From Thioclava arctica (GTDB lineage Bacteria; Pseudomonadota; Alphaproteobacteria; Rhodobacterales; Rhodobacteraceae): DNA of 64,000 nt. The notes under the pieces are model-generated. The model did no database searches. It saw nothing but the letters and a program-made list of their open reading frames with translations, and was not told the origin of the DNA. The stretch is taken from positions 496,001-560,000 of the forward strand of contig NZ_JBFRYC010000002.1 of assembly GCF_040892615.1 (NCBI RefSeq), in the 5' to 3' direction. Shown one piece after another: positions 60,593 to 64,000 of the stretch. The position numbers and the translations under genes were made by a program. Position 1 is the stretch's first letter; the number at the start of each line of letters is the position of its first letter.

Positions 60593-61728
60593 GGTGTGCG
60601 CATCAGCCGTGCAAGGGCGGGCAAGATCGCCGCAAGCATCAGCGCAATGGCTGCAAAGGCCCAGCGCAGCCCTACCCCTTGCGCGATCAGGCCCATCACG
60701 ACTGGCCCGATAAAAAAGCCGGCAAAGCCAATCAGCCATGCGCGCGACAGTGCCAACACGCGCATGTCGCGCGCAACCTTTTGCCCCAGCAACGAGTTGG
60801 CCGAGGGCACGACAACCGCCGCCCCGATCCCGATCAACGCGATCCCGGCCACGGCAATCCCCTGCACCGGTGCAAGCGCGGTCACCCCCGCCCCGAGCGC
60901 CGCGATCACCGCCGAAAGCGCGACCAGACGCGCCTCGCCCAGCCGGGCGGCCACCACCTGCCCTGAGACCCGTCCCAGCCCCATCGTCAGCCCCAGCATC
61001 ATAGGCCCGAATGCCCCTGTCCCCGTCGCGGCATGAAAATTGCGCTCAAGATGCAGGGCAGACCAGCTTTCAGTGCCATTCTCAGCCACAAACGCAAAGA
61101 ACAAGATTGCCCCCGCGGGGACCACGACGCGCCACGGCAGGCTGAGCGGGATCGTCTTATCCGTTATCGGGCGCACGGACGCGGCACGCTCTCGCGTGGC
61201 AAATGCCGCGATCATCACTGCGATGCCGATGACGGCCATGATCGCGCCGGGTTCCGCCCCGAACCGACGCGCCAGCCCCGCCAGCCCCGCCGCCAAGGCA
61301 AAGCCGAACGAAAACAACGCGTGGTTCCAGTTCATCAACGGCAGACCCGTTTCGGCTTCGCGATGCGAAATTTCGACATTGCTTGCTATATCAAGGCCAG
61401 CCATCGACCAGCCAAGCCACACCAACACCAGCCCTAGTTCAAGCGGCGAGCCGATGATCCAGGCAACCAGCCCGACGCAGCCAAGTTGCGCAGCCAACAC
61501 CGGCATGCTGCGCGCACCCAGCCGCCTCTGCACCCACGGCCCCGCCGCCATTGCGCTCATCCCGCCGACCGCAGATAGCACCAGCAGCGTCCCGAGCACG
61601 GCATCCGAGACGCCCGCGCGCGCCTGCCAATCAGGCATGAGGGCCGCAAATCCGCCCCAGAAGAAGCCAAGCGCACCTAACCCGAACCCGGTGGCGCGGC
61701 TTTCCCTGATAACCCTCTGCAACGCCAT
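60589..61728 (-). CDS. MFS transporter
   Basis: A 379-residue polytopic protein with about 12 hydrophobic helices in two halves. GLGALGFFWGGFAALMPDWQ opens the first, and VLGTLLVLSAVGGMSAMAAG forms the next helix. A central hydrophilic loop (RERAASVRPITDKT) separates the halves. It resembles the MFS branch including YbjJ-like permeases. There is no functional clue in the neighbours (lldD convergent, rplY divergent). Substrate unknown. Confidence 0.88.
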   Translation of the reverse strand: MALQRVIRESRATGFGLGALGFFWGGFAALMPDWQARAGVSDAVLGTLLVLSAVGGMSAMAAGPWVQRRLGARSMPVLAAQLGCVGLVAWIIGSPLELGLVLVWLGWSMAGLDIASNVEISHREAETGLPLMNWNHALFSFGFALAAGLAGLARRFGAEPGAIMAVIGIAVMIAAFATRERAASVRPITDKTIPLSLPWRVVVPAGAILFFAFVAENGTESWSALHLERNFHAATGTGAFGPMMLGLTMGLGRVSGQVVAARLGEARLVALSAVIAALGAGVTALAPVQGIAVAGIALIGIGAAVVVPSANSLLGQKVARDMRVLALSRAWLIGFAGFFIGPVVMGLIAQGVGLRWAFAAIALMLAAILPALARLMRTP

Positions 61729-61810
61729 ATCGCGCCCCTTTTCGTCCCTCGCAAGCCAGCGCTATCACCGCGATTGCGTCGCGCCAAGCACCTGCGCGCC
61801 ACGATTATCC

Positions 61811-61839
61811 TTGCCTTTTGGCCCCAGCCCCAGTATCCG
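61811..61839 (+). promoter_or_regulatory. Putative promoter of rplY
   Basis: TTGCCT (61811-61816), a 17-base spacer and TATCCG (61834-61839), about 65 bases upstream of the rplY start. Confidence 0.5.
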
Positions 61840-61903
61840 CGCGGTTTCATGGGCCCGACACCCTTGGAGGCAGCCCATCACTTTGACAAATTGGAGACCA
61901 GCA

Positions 61904-62530
61904 ATGGCAAAAGAGATCGAAACTCTCGACGCCGTGGCGCGCACGGGGACAGGCAAGGGGGCCGCCCGTAAAGCTCGCCGCGAGGGCTTTGTGCCCGGTA
62001 TCGTTTATGGGGATGGCAGCGACCCGGTCGCGATCAATCTCGATTACAACAAACTGCTGACCCGTCTGCGCCGGGGCCGTTTCATGTCCACCCTCTTCAA
62101 TCTGAAGATGGAAGGCCAGGAAGACGTCCGCGTGATCTGCCGCGGTGTGCAAAAAGATGTGGTCAAGGATCTGCCGACCCATATCGACTTCATGCGCACC
62201 CACCGCAACTCGCGCATCTCGCTGTTCGTGCATGTCGAGTTCATCAACCACGAGAAATCCCCGGGCCTCAAGCGCGGCGGCACCCTTGTGGCCGTGCGTC
62301 CCGAAGTCGAACTGAACGTTCTGGCTGGTGACATCCCCGATCAGATCGTTGTTGACCTGTCGGGCACCGAAATCGGCGACACCATTCACATCTCGAACGT
62401 GGAGCTGCCCAAAGGCGCCAAAGCCACGATCGACCGTGACTTCGTGATTGCCAACGTCGCACAGCCCAAAGGCTTCGGCGGCGGCTCGAGCGATGACACC
62501 GAAGAAGAGACCGAAGCCGCAGAAGAGTAA
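61904..62530 (+). CDS. rplY: 50S ribosomal protein L25 (bL25, CTC/TL5 form)
   Basis: A 208-residue 5S rRNA-binding protein with the L25 N-domain (TGKGAARKARREGFVPGIVY) and the TL5-type C-terminal beta domain (VELNVLAGDIPDQIVVDLSG), ending in an acidic tail (DDTEEETEAAEE). TTGGAG lies 8 bases before the ATG. The long form is general in alphaproteobacteria. pth lies downstream, the usual partner, but here about 630 bp and a terminator intervene. Confidence 0.96.
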   Translation: MAKEIETLDAVARTGTGKGAARKARREGFVPGIVYGDGSDPVAINLDYNKLLTRLRRGRFMSTLFNLKMEGQEDVRVICRGVQKDVVKDLPTHIDFMRTHRNSRISLFVHVEFINHEKSPGLKRGGTLVAVRPEVELNVLAGDIPDQIVVDLSGTEIGDTIHISNVELPKGAKATIDRDFVIANVAQPKGFGGGSSDDTEEETEAAEE

Positions 62531-62556
62531 TCTTCTCTCTTCCGGCGAAACTCCTG

Positions 62557-62589
62557 AAACGCGGGGCCTGTCAGGGCTTCGCGTTTTTT
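62557..62589 (+). terminator. Terminator after rplY
   Basis: AAACGCG (62557-62563) pairs with CGCGTTT (62580-62586), with an inner CCTG/CAGG stem, followed by a T-run to 62589. Confidence 0.85.
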
Positions 62590-63083
62590 CATGTCTCGGC
62601 CTGCCTTCCGCCGCCGTTAAGCGCCTCATAAACAAGTAGGCATTTCGCCATAGAACAATACAAAACTCGGCGGACAAAAAGAGAAAAAACTACCATGTAC
62701 CGAGCAAAATGGCACAGTTAACGACTTTGGAGTTATTGACCCATTTCGCGTTTCAGAGCCGCGAAATCTTCCACCTTGGACAAAATCGCATTCCGCAACG
62801 CTTGCGCAGAGCAGTTCAACCGAACACGGGGCGCACGCGCCCCACGCGATGGGCAACGCCTGACACGTCACCACCCCCAACCGAACTTGTATCGCATTCT
62901 GGCACAGACCGAGCTTCGCTTACATAACAACGCCACCCGCCAAAAACATACCGCCATTTCCGCGCGAGATGCCAAGCGCCGCAGCGTCCCGAACAACATG
63001 CTTCTACCGTAAGCGCGCCCTCCCGCGCCCCCATCCTGAAGATCAAGGCCCACCCAAGAAGAACGCCCCCTTTCCTCTTCCCC
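62590..63083. other. About 490 bp without a recognisable gene between rplY and pth
   Basis: Several short open frames exist on both strands, but none has a ribosome-binding site together with protein-like composition. The stretch around 62620-62720 is noticeably AT-richer than its surroundings (for example AAAAAGAGAAAAAACTACC). It could hold a regulatory region, a decayed gene or a small RNA; I see nothing I can name. Confidence 0.5.
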
Positions 63084-63090
63084 TTGGTTG

Positions 63091-63135
63091 AAATATCCCG
63101 GGGGTGAGGGCAAAGCCCGAGGGGGCAGCGCCCCC
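63091..63135 (-). repeat. Rhodobacterales REP-like palindromic element (copy 2, reverse)
   Basis: On the reverse strand: hairpin GGGGGC-GCT-GCCCCC (63121-63135), a small GGGC/GCCC hairpin (63108-63118), then ACCCCCGGGATATTT (63091-63105). It matches the layout of the element at 40227-40280, including a purine-rich GAAGAGG tail. It lies just upstream of pth. Confidence 0.75.
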
Positions 63136-63164
63136 AAGGCAGCCAAAAGCATCAGGAGCAGGCG

Positions 63165-63875
63165 ATGCATCTCTGGGTAGGACTGGGCAATCCGGGCGCG
63201 AAATATGCGGGCAACCGCCATAATATCGGGTTCATGGCACTGGACCGGATTGCCGCCGATCATGGCTTTGGTCCTTGGCGGTCGAAATTTCAGGGACAGG
63301 TCAGCGAGGGGCGCTTTGGCGCGCAGCGCGTGGTGCTGCTCAAGCCCGAAACCTTCATGAATCTCTCGGGCCAATCGGTGCGCGCGGCGGCCGATTTCTA
63401 CAAATGCACGACCGACGAGATCACGGTCTTTCACGACGAACTGGATCTGGCGCTCGGCAAATGTCGGCTCAAGCAGGGCGGCGGGCATGCGGGACATAAT
63501 GGGCTGCGCTCAATCCATCAGCATTTCGGACCGGATTACGCGCGCGTGCGCCTTGGCATCGAGCATCCCGGCCATAAAGATCGTGTCGTCGCCCATGTGC
63601 TGGGCGATTTCGCCAAAGCCGAAGGCGACACGCTAGACGACGTGTTGCGCGGGGTGTCTGATGGCGCGCCGGCGCTGGCTGCCGGGGATGGGGCGAAATT
63701 TCTAAACGCGGTGGCCCTGCGCGTCGCCCCGGCACGCGCCTCGACCGGCACCGCCCCACCCGCCAAACAAACCGTAAGCAAATCCGTCACGCCCGAGCCG
63801 CAAGCGCCCAACAAAAAAGAGGCCACGCCCGCGCGCAGCCCCTTTGATCGCCTCAAGGATCACTTCAAAAAGTAA
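63165..63875 (+). CDS. pth: Peptidyl-tRNA hydrolase
   Basis: A 236-residue enzyme that releases tRNA from prematurely dropped peptidyl-tRNA. LWVGLGNPGAKYAGNRHNIG carries the catalytic histidine (His19), FMNLSGQSV an active-site asparagine, FHDELDLALGK the catalytic aspartate, and GGGHAGHNGLRSI another conserved asparagine. The last about 45 residues (TAPPAKQTVSKSVTPEPQ onward) are a Pro/Lys/Ala-rich extension not needed for the fold. CAGGAG lies 8 bases before the ATG. It follows rplY in the order usual for bacteria. Confidence 0.96.
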   Translation: MHLWVGLGNPGAKYAGNRHNIGFMALDRIAADHGFGPWRSKFQGQVSEGRFGAQRVVLLKPETFMNLSGQSVRAAADFYKCTTDEITVFHDELDLALGKCRLKQGGGHAGHNGLRSIHQHFGPDYARVRLGIEHPGHKDRVVAHVLGDFAKAEGDTLDDVLRGVSDGAPALAAGDGAKFLNAVALRVAPARASTGTAPPAKQTVSKSVTPEPQAPNKKEATPARSPFDRLKDHFKK

Positions 63876-64000
63876 TCACCAATTGCCAGAGTTCTCCATG
63901 CTCGCCCAAGGCTCTTGCACTGGCAGCGACTCCCCCATTTGCAACAGCTCGACCGAGATATTGTCGGGCGAGCGCACAAACGCCATGTGACCGTCGCGCG
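63876..64000 (-). CDS. VOC family (glyoxalase-like) protein, 3' end only
   Basis: The reverse strand is open from the window edge to the TGA at 63876-63878 and encodes a C-terminal 41 residues: RDGHMAFVRSPDNISVELLQ, then GESLPVQEPWASMENSGNW. The metal-binding glutamate in SVELLQ and the ending are typical of small lactoylglutathione lyase-like VOC proteins. The rest lies outside the window. It converges on pth with no intergenic space. Confidence 0.82.
   Translation of the reverse strand, partial: RDGHMAFVRSPDNISVELLQMGESLPVQEPWASMENSGNW

Noticed and set aside
62709..63012. Two forward frames of 72 and 78 codons between rplY and pth
   Set aside because: No ribosome-binding site, no recognisable motif, and mutually overlapping; treated as non-coding.

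Overview
The window is a GC-rich, densely packed chromosomal segment of an alphaproteobacterium, almost certainly order Rhodobacterales (Roseobacter/Rhodobacter relatives). The evidence is gene order and family type: an opgG-opgI-opgH-opgC glucan operon as in Rhodobacter sphaeroides, a fused PhaAB-type antiporter operon, the ffh-aroQ-rpsP-rimM-trmD-rplS-rpmE cluster, separate mnmD and FAD-oxidoreductase genes, a holin/N-acetylmuramidase pair of gene transfer agent type, a VPLPA-CTERM protein, and intergenic palindromes with a GGGATATTT/GGGAGTATTT core. There is no ribosomal RNA operon, prophage structural cluster, insertion sequence or CRISPR array. This reads as ordinary housekeeping chromosome with a few decayed loci.

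1-9.9 kb: the 5' part of a MoxR ATPase, a DUF1285 gene coupled to a hydroxypyruvate isomerase-like gene, a zinc-type CDF exporter, polA, two very small genes (44 aa and a zf-CHCC zinc finger), an ABC ATPase, and the split MnmC-like pair followed by a DMT permease. 10-20 kb: a lytic transglycosylase, dapA with a clear promoter, a fatty-acid hydroxylase, and the six-gene phaAB-C-D-E-F-G monovalent cation/H+ antiporter operon. 20.4-25.4 kb: the osmoregulated periplasmic glucan operon opgGIHC. 25.4-27 kb: a LysR regulator divergent from azoR.

27-34.4 kb: the SRP/ribosome/tRNA-modification cluster (ffh, chorismate mutase, rpsP, rimM, a sulfotransferase-like gene, trmD, rplS, rpmE) ending in a textbook terminator, then metG. 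34.5-41.6 kb: SPFH/NfeD pair, small membrane proteins, pyrF, clpB behind a sigma-32-like promoter, and dinB with an N-terminal zinc-ribbon-like extension. 41.6-47.7 kb: a decayed CZB-domain gene, an N-formylglutamate amidohydrolase, tRNA-Val(GAC), rpmJ, the holin/lysin pair, ccmE, argC, a VPLPA-CTERM protein and murI.

47.7-64 kb: a fused indolepyruvate ferredoxin oxidoreductase and a divergent LysR gene sharing a palindromic T-N11-A operator; a candidate small RNA with an anti-Shine-Dalgarno-like linker; purL with an unusual two-way hairpin leader; a BolA/CGFS glutaredoxin pair; a remnant deoC and a multiply broken aldehyde dehydrogenase; a ZIP transporter, an L-lactate dehydrogenase, an MFS permease, rplY, pth, and the 3' end of a VOC-family gene. 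The points most worth following up are the small-RNA candidate, the purL leader, the deoC/aldehyde dehydrogenase decay, the CZB pseudogene and the GTA-like lysis pair.
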